This document shows positions 8,158 to 16,766 of a stretch of DNA of 64,000 nt, piece after piece. The position numbers and the translations under genes were made by a program. Source of the stretch: Rhodococcus sp. OK519 (lineage in GTDB: Bacteria > Actinomycetota > Actinomycetes > Mycobacteriales > Mycobacteriaceae). The notes under the pieces were generated by a model that had not been told where the DNA came from, did not search any database, and saw only the letters and a list, made by a program, of their open reading frames with translations. How positions within the stretch are numbered: the stretch's first letter is position 1; every line of letters starts with the position of its first letter. The DNA lies in the NCBI RefSeq assembly GCF_003051005.1, contig NZ_QAOW01000001.1:1488001-1552000 (forward strand), in the 5' to 3' direction.

Positions 8158-8182
8158 TAGCCCCCATCGCACCGAACCAAAC
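8158..8182 (-). promoter_or_regulatory. Weak SigF-like promoter candidate of the gas vesicle operon
   Basis: On the minus strand GTTT (8182-8179) is followed after 15 bases by GGGCTA (8163-8158), about 76 bases upstream of the first operon ATG. The -10 box is imperfect against a GGGTAT-like consensus. No better promoter is visible in this divergent region. Confidence 0.3.
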
Positions 8183-8283
8183 ACGAAACAGCGGCCGATT
8201 CGGACGATCTGATGCTGGGGAGACCGGACGAATGGACGGGGGCCGGGTGGGGTACGCGGACGGTGACTGACAAGGAGGACACG

Positions 8284-8541
8284 ATGACCGATCCAGGAGC
8301 ACCCGTCGGACCCGATCCCGATCCTCGCGAGACGCCGGACCTCGAGCCTGGCGGAGGCGTCCCAGCCGGGTCCACGCCGCCGGCGTCAGGTGGTACCTCA
8401 GGAATCTCGGAGCACGAGCCTGATACCCGCGGCCGGTTTCCCCCGACCGGTGCGGCGACGATCGTTGTCGTCGGCTTGATCGTGGTCGTTTTCGTCGTTG
8501 TAGTGGTCGGACTCATCCTGATGGCAGCCGGCGTCTGGTAG
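8284..8541 (+). CDS. DUF6480-type small membrane protein
   Basis: The 85-residue protein starts with a polar proline-rich region containing DLEPGGGVPAGSTPP, a motif I associate with DUF6480 proteins of actinobacteria, and ends in one transmembrane helix of almost pure Val/Ile/Leu (residues about 58-80). A perfect AAGGAGG ribosome site precedes the ATG. It is read divergently from the gas vesicle operon, with about 200 bases between starts. Function is unknown. Confidence 0.75.
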   Translation: MTDPGAPVGPDPDPRETPDLEPGGGVPAGSTPPASGGTSGISEHEPDTRGRFPPTGAATIVVVGLIVVVFVVVVVGLILMAAGVW

Positions 8542-8634
8542 CGCGTACCCAGACCGCGCGCCGGAGGGTGGGCCCAGGATTGATCGGCCCGAGCAATGCG
8601 GTCGCTGACGGACGGCGCTACCTGCGGTCACCAG

Positions 8635-8805
8635 TCACGAATCGTCTCGTCGCTGCTCTCGGTGCACGTCGTTCATCTGCCGGGTCTTGCCTTCGGCGCT
8701 GCCCGAGTCGGAGCGCGTGGCCTTACCTTGACGCTTGCGGTACCACCATCGCAGATTGACCGCCGCAACAACGACCACGAGCGCCACAATGACGAGTACC
8801 TCCAT
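8635..8805 (-). CDS. Small membrane-anchored protein, 56 residues
   Basis: This short gene starts MEVLVIVALVVVVAAVNLRWWY, one N-terminal transmembrane helix with WW at the interface, followed by a highly charged tail rich in Arg, Lys and Ser. An AAGGGG ribosome site lies about 9 bases before the ATG. It follows the acidic protein gene by 24 bases on the same strand, so the two are probably one transcript. I do not recognise a family. Confidence 0.6.
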   Translation of the reverse strand: MEVLVIVALVVVVAAVNLRWWYRKRQGKATRSDSGSAEGKTRQMNDVHREQRRDDS

Positions 8806-8829
8806 CGTGAGTGCCCCTTGTTCGCGGTG

Positions 8830-9258
8830 CTATTTCTTCTCGGGATGCGTCGTCTCCGGAGGATGATCCTCACCGCGTCGGGTGCCCGACTGGTGGGCCG
8901 GACCGACGCCCTTGTCGGATGACGAAGGCTTCTCGTGCTCGACCGCGCTCTTCTGGGCCTGCCCGCCGCCATCGGGGTTGCCGGCGCGTGCGCGCATGTG
9001 CTCGGCAGACTTCGCTTGCTTCTGACGGTCGTCGTAGGGCGGAACGGCAGCATCATCCGACTCGGATCCGAGGCCCCCTGCGTCGTCGGGTCGCTGCCAG
9101 CCCGGCTCGCCAGAGGAGGTCATGGACTCGTCCTCGAACGCGCCTTCTCGGCGGTGCTCTCCCACACTGGGTGCGTCGGCGCCGGTGTCTCGCGACCCCG
9201 GTTCGCCGCGCTCTGATTGCGGTTCCTCTTCGAGATGCTCGCCCGGTTTCTGCGTCAT
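8830..9258 (-). CDS. Hydrophilic acidic protein, probably disordered
   Basis: The 142-residue product is almost free of hydrophobic residues and rich in Glu, Asp, Gly, Ser and Pro, with no recognisable domain. Such composition resembles stress-related hydrophilins, but I cannot assign a family. The ATG at 9258 has a GGAGG site 5 bases upstream, so the frame to 9279 is trimmed. A GGGTAG box upstream on the minus strand resembles a SigF -10 element, but the -35 is unclear. Confidence 0.6.
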   Translation of the reverse strand: MTQKPGEHLEEEPQSERGEPGSRDTGADAPSVGEHRREGAFEDESMTSSGEPGWQRPDDAGGLGSESDDAAVPPYDDRQKQAKSAEHMRARAGNPDGGGQAQKSAVEHEKPSSSDKGVGPAHQSGTRRGEDHPPETTHPEKK

Positions 9259-9374
9259 GACTGCCTCCTCGTTATCCACCGACGTCTCGGGAACGGCGGA
9301 GGGAATGGGCGCGGTGTTCCCGTACTACCCACTCGTCGTGTCCGCTACACCATCGACGGCGGGGCGAGCCGTGA

Positions 9375-9659
9375 TCAGCGGTGACGACTCGGGGTATCCG
9401 TCGCGTGAACGTCCCGAGTCGGAAGAGGTGCGCCGATCGGTCCCTGATCGAACGGGCCGTAGTGCGTCGTCGTCGGGTCGGTGGTCGACGTCTCGGGGTC
9501 GCCGGGATCGATCGTCGGGGCAGTGGTTTCCACGGCGGGAGTGTCGGCGGTGCCGTCGAGGTCGTCGCCGCATCCGGCTGCTAGTGCTGCCGCCGCCGCG
9601 ACAGCGACTGCGGTGCCGACGAGCGTTCGGCGGTGGGGGAGGTGCTTTCGGGGGCTCAT
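9375..9659 (-). CDS. Small lipoprotein
   Basis: The 94-residue protein has a lipoprotein signal: basic MSPRKHLPHRR, a hydrophobic alanine-rich stretch and the lipobox ALAAGC, giving a predicted lipid-modified Cys near residue 29. The mature part is threonine- and proline-rich with no known domain. An AAGGA site precedes the ATG at 9659 by 8 bases. It shares direction and spacing with the acidic and small membrane genes to its left. Confidence 0.65.
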   Translation of the reverse strand: MSPRKHLPHRRTLVGTAVAVAAAAALAAGCGDDLDGTADTPAVETTAPTIDPGDPETSTTDPTTTHYGPFDQGPIGAPLPTRDVHATDTPSRHR

Positions 9660-9787
9660 GGTGGTGTCCTTCGAGGCGTCTATTCGAGCCTTCGCTCTCA
9701 GCATCCCACCGCGGGGCGTGCAGCGGGAGGGCTCGATCAGGCCCGCCCGCCGGTCGGCCCCGCGCGGGTGGCAGCGACAATGGCGGC

Positions 9788-9967
9788 ATGCCGCTCATAC
9801 AGATCAGCCAGACGCCGGGACTGTCCGCCGAGCAGAAGCGCGAGACCATTGCCGCGGTCACCAAGGCCTACGCCGAGGCGACCGGGAAGAACGCGTCGTC
9901 GGTGTGGGTCACCATCACCGAGGTTCCGCGCGAACACTGGGGCGTCGGCGGCGAACCGCTGGGCTGA
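9788..9967 (+). CDS. 4-oxalocrotonate tautomerase family enzyme
   Basis: The 59-residue protein has the expected size of a 4-OT subunit. Met is followed by Pro, the catalytic base after Met removal, in MPLIQISQTPG. The central helix KRETIAAVTKAYAEATG and the later VWVTITEVP strand match the family. 4-OT enzymes move double bonds in unsaturated keto acids, for example in aromatic degradation; the substrate here cannot be told. The 3' end overlaps the convergent transglutaminase-like gene by 53 bases. Confidence 0.85.
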   Translation: MPLIQISQTPGLSAEQKRETIAAVTKAYAEATGKNASSVWVTITEVPREHWGVGGEPLG

Positions 9968-10664
9968 CCGCGCAGCCGCGGATCGAAGCGACCTTCCGGT
10001 TCATTGCGTTCCGGATCACCCTCTGGAACAGGAAGTTCCGCACTCCGGTGAGATTCGTCCCGCTCCGTGCATAGAAGGTGTCCGGATCGTCGTAGGTGCC
10101 GAGGTCGCGGTTGACTCCGGTCTTCTGGATTGCGGTGTCGGTGCCGGTCCACGCCACCGGCGGATCGCCGATGTCGTCGGTCCCCGCGCCGTAGCCGAGG
10201 AACGGCCCGGTGGGCGCCATCGTGTTCCGCAGTCCGGTGAGGTAGCCGGCATCGAGGATGACGCCCTCCAGGTCGACCCAGCGATCGTCGAATCGCACCT
10301 CTGCCCAACTGTGGAGGATGCTCCGAGGGGCCAGTCGGTAGAGAATTCCGTCGATGACGCCCTTCTGCAGACGCTTGTCGATGGTTGCCCCGTGGAATCG
10401 GCAGGGCACGTCGACGGCCCTCAGCAGCGCCATGAGGAGGGTGGTCTTGGTGTTGCACTGGCCGTATCCATCGGCGAGCACCCGGGAGGCGGGCAGCGCG
10501 TCGTCGGTGTTGTACCCGAAGGTGATCCCGTCCCTCACGAAGTCGTAGACCGCGCCGATGCGGGTTTCGTAGGGAAGATCTCTCCATCCGCGCTCGGTGA
10601 CGAGCGACTGAACGGAAGCGTCGTCGTAGTCGAGGAGCGGGGTGGGCTGAATATGAGCGTCCAT
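9915..10664 (-). CDS. Transglutaminase-like cysteine protease-fold protein
   Basis: This 249-residue protein contains a transglutaminase-like core with the Cys in DGYGQCNTKT (about residue 70), the His in LHSWAEV (about 117) and the Asp in WVDLEGV. That Cys-His-Asp order is the catalytic triad of the family. The N-terminal part includes a YDFVRDGITFGY segment common to it. There is no signal peptide. Activity could be proteolytic or transamidating; the substrate is unknown. The last 50 bases overlap the tautomerase gene in antisense. Confidence 0.8.
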   Translation of the reverse strand: MDAHIQPTPLLDYDDASVQSLVTERGWRDLPYETRIGAVYDFVRDGITFGYNTDDALPASRVLADGYGQCNTKTTLLMALLRAVDVPCRFHGATIDKRLQKGVIDGILYRLAPRSILHSWAEVRFDDRWVDLEGVILDAGYLTGLRNTMAPTGPFLGYGAGTDDIGDPPVAWTGTDTAIQKTGVNRDLGTYDDPDTFYARSGTNLTGVRNFLFQRVIRNAMNRKVASIRGCAVSPAVRRRRPSVRAEPR

Positions 10665-10740
10665 GTGTCGAACGTATGGGGGCCTGGCGCCGAGAGACTT
10701 GAACGTTGCGGCTGATCTCGGTCGTGAGGGCTCGGCCGAA

Positions 10741-11535
10741 TCACGAGGTACTGTCGGGCCACTCGTCGCGGTGAACCGTCATCCGCAGAAGGGCCGACGG
10801 ACTCAGGCCGAAATTGTTCTTGAAGACCCGGCTGAGGTGCGACGAGTCACTGAACCCGGCGGACACCGCGGCCTGAGTCAGGTTGTCGCCGAACGCTACT
10901 CGTTCGGCCACGGTTCGCAGGCGGATCCACAGCCCGTAGCGGCGGAACGGTATGCCCACTTCGCGCGTGAACAGGTGTGTCAGACGCGAGGGCGAAATGT
11001 GGGCGTCGGCGGCCGCTCCCGCGAGTGTGGGCTGCGAGCCTGGCTTCTGCTCCAGATGCCGCAGCGCCGAGCGCACCGGTTCGGACAGGAGGGTGGGCCG
11101 CTGCAGCCCGCCCGGGGTGACGGCCCGAATCAAGCTGTCGATGGCGCTCGCGGCGTTCTGCTCGTCGGCATGCTCGGTGGCGATGCGCGCGAGCACGCCC
11201 TCGAACTCGCGTCCGCGCGTGCGTTCCCCGGCGAGGCCGAGTCCACGGCCCCGTGGCCCGAACGGCTCGACGAGCACCAGCAGTAGCCGGCGCGAGGTGC
11301 ACTGCAACCGGTGTGGCAGGCCGCTCGGAATGACTGCGGCCGTCGCGCAAAGGTGGTCGTCCGCGAACTCGAGGACGAACGGCTCGTCCAGGGAGATCAT
11401 CACCTGCACCGCGTGGTGCGCATGGAGATTCGAGTCGCCGCCGACGCCGCGATAGAGAACCGCACCGGGAGTCAGCGTCAGCGTGCCGTTCCAGGGGGAG
11501 CGGTCGGGTGTCGTCGCCGTCGACAGGGTAGTCAT
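10741..11535 (-). CDS. AraC family transcriptional regulator
   Basis: The 264-residue protein has an N-terminal cupin-like sensing domain (residues about 10-100, including the HAHHAVQVMI metal-box-like motif) and a C-terminal AraC-type double helix-turn-helix at about 165-260 with TLAGAAADAHISPSRLTHLF and the hallmark QAAVSAGFSDSSHLSRVFK. The closest operon neighbours are a MarR gene and a transglutaminase-like gene, with no clear target pathway. The ATG overlaps no upstream gene. Confidence 0.88.
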   Translation of the reverse strand: MTTLSTATTPDRSPWNGTLTLTPGAVLYRGVGGDSNLHAHHAVQVMISLDEPFVLEFADDHLCATAAVIPSGLPHRLQCTSRRLLLVLVEPFGPRGRGLGLAGERTRGREFEGVLARIATEHADEQNAASAIDSLIRAVTPGGLQRPTLLSEPVRSALRHLEQKPGSQPTLAGAAADAHISPSRLTHLFTREVGIPFRRYGLWIRLRTVAERVAFGDNLTQAAVSAGFSDSSHLSRVFKNNFGLSPSALLRMTVHRDEWPDSTS

Positions 11536-11551
11536 GGTCGGGAAACCCGTT

Positions 11552-12046
11552 CTAGGCCTTGCCGGTTCCTGCGGCGATGCCCTTGTCGAGTTGGGTGAGC
11601 AGCGCCTTGCCCAGGGTCGACAACTGCATCACCTGCCGCTCGTCGAGCCCCTCGAACACCAGCGACTGAACCGTCGCCACATGTCCGGGCGCGGCCTCGG
11701 CCACCTTGTCGTATCCGTCGTCGGTGAGGACCGCGAAGGCGCCGCGGGTTCCGGTCACGGTCTCGCGTCGCGCCCAGCCGCGCTTCTCGAGACGCGTGAC
11801 GACGTGCGACAGGCGTGACAGCGATGCGTTCGCCTGGCACGCGAGCTCGGACAGGCGCAGCCGTCGGTCGGGCGCCTCGGAGAGCACCGCGAGCACGAAG
11901 TACTCGAAATGGCTCAGATCGGAGTCCCGCTGCAGCTGGGTGTCCAACGCTGCCGGCAACCGGGTCACCAGGGAGACGAGTGTCCGCCAGGCCTCCTGCT
12001 GGGGTCCGGAGAGCCAGGTGGTGTCGGTGCTGTCCTCTGCGCCCAT
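11552..12046 (-). CDS. MarR family transcriptional regulator
   Basis: This 164-residue winged-helix regulator has the MarR layout: dimer helices, then RLSELACQANASLSRLSHVVTRLEKRGWARRE as recognition helix plus wing start. The ATG at 12046 follows a GGAGA site by 8 bases; the longer 181-residue frame is less likely. It is divergent from the dioxygenase gene, and a perfect 14-bp palindrome lies between them, so it probably represses that gene until an aromatic ligand binds. Confidence 0.87.
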   Translation of the reverse strand: MGAEDSTDTTWLSGPQQEAWRTLVSLVTRLPAALDTQLQRDSDLSHFEYFVLAVLSEAPDRRLRLSELACQANASLSRLSHVVTRLEKRGWARRETVTGTRGAFAVLTDDGYDKVAEAAPGHVATVQSLVFEGLDERQVMQLSTLGKALLTQLDKGIAAGTGKA

Positions 12047-12160
12047 CGGGTCGTTCTCCGATCGCTGAAAGTCGGTGTTCGGATACCAGCGTGTCAAACC
12101 TGTGGTGCCGACGCGGTGGCGGGGAACAGCGCACCGTCGACGGTGTCGACTTCGTGTTAA

Positions 12161-12174
12161 GTTGAAGCTTCAAC
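12161..12174. promoter_or_regulatory. Perfect 14-bp palindrome, likely MarR operator
   Basis: GTTGAAGCTTCAAC reads the same on both strands. It sits 12 bases before the dioxygenase start and between the two divergent genes, the position expected for an operator of the neighbouring MarR protein. AT-rich TTGA/TCAA half-sites of this kind are common for the MarR family. Confidence 0.65.
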
Positions 12175-12186
12175 AAAGGAGTTCTC

Positions 12187-12963
12187 GTGAGCGACATGCC
12201 GGCCATCTTCCTCAGTCACGGCGCACCCCCGCTGGTGGACAGCGCGCAGTGGGTCGCCGAGCTGTCCCGGTGGTCCGCGGATCTTCCGCGCCCGACGGCG
12301 ATTCTCGTCGTCTCCGCGCATTGGGAGTCGGCGCCGCTCACGATCGGAGCCGTCGAGACCGGGACTCCGCTGGTGTACGACTTCGGCGGCTTTGCGCGAC
12401 GGTTCTACGAGGTGACGTACCGGTCGCCCGGCGCACCCGTCCTGGCCCGGCAGGTCGCGGCGCTCATGCCCGACAGCGAACCCGTCTACCACCAGCCCGA
12501 CCGTGGCCTCGACCACGGCGCGTACGTGCCACTCACCGTCATGTACCCCGACGCCGACATCCCCGTGCTGCAGATGTCGATGCCGACCCTCGATCCCCAG
12601 CGCCTGCTCGACCTCGGGCGCCGCCTGCGGCCGCTACGCGAGCAGGGTGTGCTGATCATCGGATCTGGCTTCGCCACGCACGGCCTGCCGTTCCTGCGCG
12701 ACCCCTCGCCCGACGCCGTCGCGCCGGGATGGTCCGCGGAGTTCGACGCGTGGGCGGGGGAGCGGCTTGCCGCCGGTGACGTCGATGCACTGATCGACTT
12801 CCGCGTCCAGGCGCCCGGCATGCCGTACGCACATCCGACGATCGAGCACTTCGCTCCTCTGTTCGTCACGCTCGGCGCGTCGAGCAATCCCGAACAGATC
12901 GCCGAACAGGTGATCGACGGATTCTGGATGGGCCTGGCCAAGCGTTCGATCCAGGTGGCGTGA
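12187..12963 (+). CDS. Class III extradiol dioxygenase (LigB/DODA-type)
   Basis: The 258-residue protein matches YgiD/DODA-type ring-cleaving dioxygenases. Metal and catalytic positions visible are the His in FLSHGAPP (near residue 10), the His in VSAHWES (about 45), DHGAYVPL (about 118) and the His in GSGFATHGLP (about 165). The family cleaves catechol-like rings using a single metal ion; the substrate is not known. Translation begins at GTG 12187 behind an AAGGAG site; an ATG four codons later is an alternative. It is controlled presumably by the divergent MarR gene. Confidence 0.85.
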   Translation: MSDMPAIFLSHGAPPLVDSAQWVAELSRWSADLPRPTAILVVSAHWESAPLTIGAVETGTPLVYDFGGFARRFYEVTYRSPGAPVLARQVAALMPDSEPVYHQPDRGLDHGAYVPLTVMYPDADIPVLQMSMPTLDPQRLLDLGRRLRPLREQGVLIIGSGFATHGLPFLRDPSPDAVAPGWSAEFDAWAGERLAAGDVDALIDFRVQAPGMPYAHPTIEHFAPLFVTLGASSNPEQIAEQVIDGFWMGLAKRSIQVA

Positions 12964-12969
12964 CGCCGG

Positions 12970-13428
12970 TCAGGCGTGGTTGCGGACGAACTCGAGCGCC
13001 CGGTCGGCGTGCAGGTTGGCGCGCAGTTCGCTGGAGATCACTTCGAGCACGGTGCGATCGGTGTCGATGACGAAGGTGCTCCGCTTGACCGGGGTGATCT
13101 TGCCCAGCAGGCCTCGCTTGACGCCGAACTGCTCGGCGACGCTGCCGTCGACATCGGCCAGTAGCGGATAGTCGAACGACTGGGCCCGGGCGAAGGTCGA
13201 CTGCTTGTCGACGCTGTCGCGGCTGATCCCCGCGACGGACGCCCCCGCCGCGGCGAACTCGCCCGCAAGGTCCCGGAAATGGCAGGCCTCCGCCGTGCAC
13301 ACCGGGGTCGAGGCCGCCGGGTAGAAGAACAGCACGAGCGGTCCGCCTGAGAGCAGCGCGGTCAGCGTGTGACGGGTGCCGTCTTGGTCGGGAAGATCGA
13401 ATTCGGGCGCGCGCTCACCGGGCTTCAT
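12970..13428 (-). CDS. bcp: Peroxiredoxin, PrxQ/Bcp type
   Basis: This 152-residue thiol peroxidase reduces hydroperoxides in the cytoplasm. The peroxidatic Cys is in TPVCT and the resolving Cys five residues on (CTAEAC), the C-x4-C spacing that defines the atypical two-Cys PrxQ group. The opening [17 protein letters not shown] is typical. I start at the ATG at 13428, since the upstream frame is only the antisense of trpE. It is convergent with the dioxygenase and divergent from trpE with 58 bases between starts. Confidence 0.92.
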   Translation of the reverse strand: MKPGERAPEFDLPDQDGTRHTLTALLSGGPLVLFFYPAASTPVCTAEACHFRDLAGEFAAAGASVAGISRDSVDKQSTFARAQSFDYPLLADVDGSVAEQFGVKRGLLGKITPVKRSTFVIDTDRTVLEVISSELRANLHADRALEFVRNHA

Positions 13429-13486
13429 GAGCGCCGACGCTACCCGCGACCGCGGTGGCAATCGGAGTTCCTGGGATGATGGACGC

Positions 13487-15088
13487 ATGCGCGGCGAGTC
13501 CACCACCATCCCAGCAGCTACCTCGGCGGTTTCGAGCGAGGGGCCACGGCACGATTCGACCACCACCCGCGAGCAGTTCCGGGCGCTGGCGGCAGAGCAT
13601 CGTGTGGTCCCTGTCATTCGAAAGGTGCTGGCGGATGCCGAGACTCCGCTGTCCGCCTACAGCAAGTTGGCGGGCAGTCGGCCCGGCACGTTTCTGCTGG
13701 AATCGGCCGAGAACGGCCGGTCGTGGTCGCGCTGGTCGTTCATCGGCGCGGGTAGCCCCGCCGCACTCACCGTGCGCGACGGTGAGGCTGCGTGGTTCGG
13801 CAACGTCCCGGCCGGCGCTCCGTCCGGCGGCGATCCGTTGGTCGCCCTGGGCCGCACCCTCGAACTTCTGCGCACCGAACGGCTGCCGGATCTGCCGCCG
13901 TTGACGGGCGGCATGGTCGGCTTCCTCGGCTACGACGCCGTCCGCCGGCTCGAACGTCTGCCCAGCCATGCCGTCGATGATCTGGGTATCCCGGAGATGG
14001 TGATGCTCCTCGCGACCGACCTGGCCGCAGTCGACCACCACGAGGGCGCCATCACGCTCATCGCCAATGCGGTCAACTGGGACGGCTCCGACGAGCGGGT
14101 CGACGAAGCGTACGACGATGCGGTCGCCCGCCTGGATCGGATGACCGATGCGCTCGCGGCGCCCGCCCATTCCACCGTCTCCATGTTCGCGCGTCCGCAG
14201 CCCGAGTACCGGCGCCAGCGCACCACCGAGAGCTTCGGCGTCGACGTCCGGAGATTGATCGGCGAGATCGAGGCCGGCGAGGCATTCCAGGTGGTGCTCT
14301 CTCAGCGCTTCGAGATGGACTGCGCGGCAGAGCCGATCGATGTGTACCGGATGTTGCGCGCGTCCAACCCCAGCCCGTACATGTACCTGGTCCAGGTGCC
14401 CGGTCCGGACGGGGAGACGGCGTTCTCGATCGTCGGATCCAGCCCGGAGGCGCTCGTCACGGTGAGCGAGGGTGTCGCGACCACGCACCCGATCGCCGGC
14501 ACACGCTGGCGGGGCGCCACCGAGGAGGACGACATCCTGCTCGAGAAGGATCTGCTCGCGGACGAGAAGGAGAACTCGGAGCATCTGATGCTCGTGGACC
14601 TCGGACGCAACGACCTGGGCCGGGTGTGCGAGCCGGGGACGGTCAAGGTGCACGACTACCGGCACATCGAGCGGTACAGCCACGTGATGCACCTCGTGTC
14701 GACCGTGACGGGCCGGTTGTCCGACGGCAAGCATGCGCTCGACGCGGTGACGGCGTGCTTCCCCGCCGGGACGTTGTCCGGTGCGCCGAAGGTGCGCGCG
14801 ATGGAACTGATCGACGAACTCGAACCGACTCGACGTGGAATCTACGGCGGCATCGTCGGCTACCTGGACTTCGCGGGCGACGCGGACACCGCGATCGCGA
14901 TCCGCACGGCACTGATCAAGGACGGGACGGCGTACGTGCAGGCCGGTGCCGGCGTCGTCGCCGACTCGGATCCCGTCTACGAGGACACGGAGGCGCGGAA
15001 CAAGGCGATGGCGGTGCTCAGTGCCGTCGCCGCCGCGCAGACGCTGCGGCCCCTCGGGGGCGCTTCGGAGGTGAACGGCGTTGAGTGA
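13487..15088 (+). CDS. trpE: Anthranilate synthase component I
   Basis: This 533-residue enzyme makes anthranilate from chorismate with glutamine-derived ammonia, the first step of tryptophan synthesis. The N-terminal regulatory domain includes [18 protein letters not shown], whose LLES motif forms the tryptophan feedback site. The C-terminal chorismate-binding domain carries [24 protein letters not shown] and [14 protein letters not shown]. The trpG partner is not in the window. The ATG at 13487 suits the family length; no strong ribosome site is seen. Confidence 0.95.
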   Translation: MRGESTTIPAATSAVSSEGPRHDSTTTREQFRALAAEHRVVPVIRKVLADAETPLSAYSKLAGSRPGTFLLESAENGRSWSRWSFIGAGSPAALTVRDGEAAWFGNVPAGAPSGGDPLVALGRTLELLRTERLPDLPPLTGGMVGFLGYDAVRRLERLPSHAVDDLGIPEMVMLLATDLAAVDHHEGAITLIANAVNWDGSDERVDEAYDDAVARLDRMTDALAAPAHSTVSMFARPQPEYRRQRTTESFGVDVRRLIGEIEAGEAFQVVLSQRFEMDCAAEPIDVYRMLRASNPSPYMYLVQVPGPDGETAFSIVGSSPEALVTVSEGVATTHPIAGTRWRGATEEDDILLEKDLLADEKENSEHLMLVDLGRNDLGRVCEPGTVKVHDYRHIERYSHVMHLVSTVTGRLSDGKHALDAVTACFPAGTLSGAPKVRAMELIDELEPTRRGIYGGIVGYLDFAGDADTAIAIRTALIKDGTAYVQAGAGVVADSDPVYEDTEARNKAMAVLSAVAAAQTLRPLGGASEVNGVE

Positions 15089-15818
15089 GAAGAAGACCGC
15101 GGATGCTGCATCGCGAGGCAAGCGGGCGACCGGGGTGGCGGCCTTGCTGCTCGCCGTGGCGGCGCTGTGCCTGTGGGGCTCGTCCCGGATGACGTGGGTG
15201 ACCGTGACGTCGGCGGACGGGCTCGGTGAGGAACGCATCACCGATCTCGATGGTGGGACCTGGGCGGCGGCGACCACGCCGCTTGCGCTCGCGCTTGTCG
15301 CCGCGATTGCGGCCGCGTTCGCGGTGCGTGGCTGGCTGCTGCGCGTGGTGGGTCTGTTGGTCGCCGTCGTCGCGGTGGTCGCAGCAATCCCGGCGATCGG
15401 GTTGCTCGCGAACGGGGCGTCGAACGACAAGGCTTCCGACATCGCAGGATTCGAGCGGGCGGCGACACGCGTCACGGACACCGAGGTGGCGACTGTGCCG
15501 GCCCTACTGGTGCTGCTCGGTTCCGTGGTCGCGCTGGTTGCCGCCTTCATGCTGATTCGGAAACCGACTGCCACGGGCGGACTCTCGTCGAAGTACGACA
15601 GCCCGGCCGCACGCCGGGAGGCGGCCGCCAGCCGCGGTGGGTCCGCCGCGGAGGACGAGCCTCCGACGCAGCGCATGCTGTGGGATGCGTTGGATGCCGG
15701 CGAGGACCCGACCGTCGAAGCGGCGGACAACGACTCTGCTGGAGGCGAGTCAAGCCGTCCGGCACGGGATGTGAGCAAGGACACCGGACCCACGGGTACC
15801 CGCCCGGAGTCCGAATAA
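15081..15818 (+). CDS. Trp-region conserved membrane protein (TIGR02234 type)
   Basis: This 245-residue protein sits between trpE and trpC, as its family does across mycolata and streptomycetes. Four hydrophobic segments are visible, at about residues 17-36, 66-85, 88-112 and 137-160, with a conserved W-G-S/T-R-x-T-W motif after the first. The last 85 residues are hydrophilic. It begins with a TTG that overlaps the trpE end by 8 bases. Function is unknown; a link to tryptophan synthesis rests on position only. Confidence 0.85.
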   Translation: MSEKKTADAASRGKRATGVAALLLAVAALCLWGSSRMTWVTVTSADGLGEERITDLDGGTWAAATTPLALALVAAIAAAFAVRGWLLRVVGLLVAVVAVVAAIPAIGLLANGASNDKASDIAGFERAATRVTDTEVATVPALLVLLGSVVALVAAFMLIRKPTATGGLSSKYDSPAARREAAASRGGSAAEDEPPTQRMLWDALDAGEDPTVEAADNDSAGGESSRPARDVSKDTGPTGTRPESE

Positions 15819-15828
15819 CTGCGACCTC

Positions 15829-15834
15829 TAGGCT
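15829..15834 (+). promoter_or_regulatory. -10 element upstream of trpC
   Basis: TAGGCT matches the actinobacterial TANNNT -10 box. It lies 7 bases before a GTG at 15842 that is in frame with trpC, and 61 bases before the ATG at 15896. It could serve an internal promoter of the trp run, possibly leaderless. Confidence 0.4.
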
Positions 15835-15895
15835 GAGTCAAGTGCCGATGAGTTTCCTCACATCGGTTGACATGCCGGAAAGGACTCGGGCCACG

Positions 15896-16705
15896 ATGAC
15901 CGTTCTCGACTCGATTCTCGACGGAGTGCGCGCCGATGTCGCCGCCCGTGAAGCCGTTCTCGACCTTGCTGCGGTGAAGGCGGCTGCCGCTGCCGCTCCG
16001 CCGGCGCTCGATGCCGCCGCGGCGCTGCGTGCCCCCGGTATCGGTGTCATCGCCGAGGTGAAGCGGGCGAGCCCGTCGAAGGGTGCCCTCGCGGACATCC
16101 CGAATCCTGCGGTGCTGGCTGCGGCCTACGAGGCGGGCGGCGCGCGGATGATCAGCGTGCTCACCGAGGAGCGGCGATTCCACGGTTCCCTCGCGGACCT
16201 GGATGCGGTTCGTAAGGCCGTGAGCATTCCGGTCCTGCGCAAGGACTTCATCGTCGGGCCGTACCAGATCCACGAGGCCCGCGCACACGGCGCCGACGTG
16301 ATCTTGCTGATCGTCGCGGCGCTCGACCAGCACGTGCTCGCATCCCTGTTGGACCGGACCGAGTCGCTCGGTATGACCGCGCTCGTCGAGGTCCACACCG
16401 AGGAAGAGGCCGACCGCGCACTCGAGGCCGGCGCCAGCGTCATCGGAATCAACGCGCGCAACCTCAAGACCCTCGAGGTCGACATGGACACGTTCGGGCG
16501 GATCGCCCCGGGCCTGCCCACGGACCTCGTGAAGATCGCCGAGTCCGGTGTCCGCGGCACCGCGGACCTGCTGGCGTACGCCGGTGCCGGTGCCGATGCG
16601 GTCCTCGTCGGTGAAGGCTTGGTCACCAGCGGTGATCCGCGCGCTGCGGTGTCGGATCTGGTGACGGCGGGTGCACACCCGTCGTGCCCCAAGCCGTCGC
16701 GCTGA
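15896..16705 (+). CDS. trpC: Indole-3-glycerol phosphate synthase
   Basis: The 269-residue TIM barrel closes the indole ring in tryptophan synthesis. Active-site segments visible are [10 protein letters not shown] (Lys and Glu), [21 protein letters not shown] with the catalytic Lys, and [14 protein letters not shown]. The start [17 protein letters not shown] matches the mycobacterial protein start, so I chose the ATG at 15896; an in-frame GTG at 15842 behind a TAGGCT box would add 18 residues if the message is leaderless. Confidence 0.95.
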   Translation: MTVLDSILDGVRADVAAREAVLDLAAVKAAAAAAPPALDAAAALRAPGIGVIAEVKRASPSKGALADIPNPAVLAAAYEAGGARMISVLTEERRFHGSLADLDAVRKAVSIPVLRKDFIVGPYQIHEARAHGADVILLIVAALDQHVLASLLDRTESLGMTALVEVHTEEEADRALEAGASVIGINARNLKTLEVDMDTFGRIAPGLPTDLVKIAESGVRGTADLLAYAGAGADAVLVGEGLVTSGDPRAAVSDLVTAGAHPSCPKPSR

Positions 16706-16766
16706 CGAGGCTCATCTCGGCGGACCCGACCGCTCGTTCTCGATGACGTTGGGGCAGACTGGGGGG

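Noticed and set aside
9325-9864. 179-codon minus-strand frame overlapping the lipoprotein and tautomerase
   Set aside because: Arg/Pro-rich shadow frame; the lipoprotein frame has a lipobox and ribosome site.
13415-16678. 1087-codon open frame on the minus strand opposite trpE and trpC
   Set aside because: It is an antisense shadow of high-GC coding sequence: the plus strand holds clear trp enzymes, and the minus product has low-complexity Arg/Ser/Ala composition without domains.
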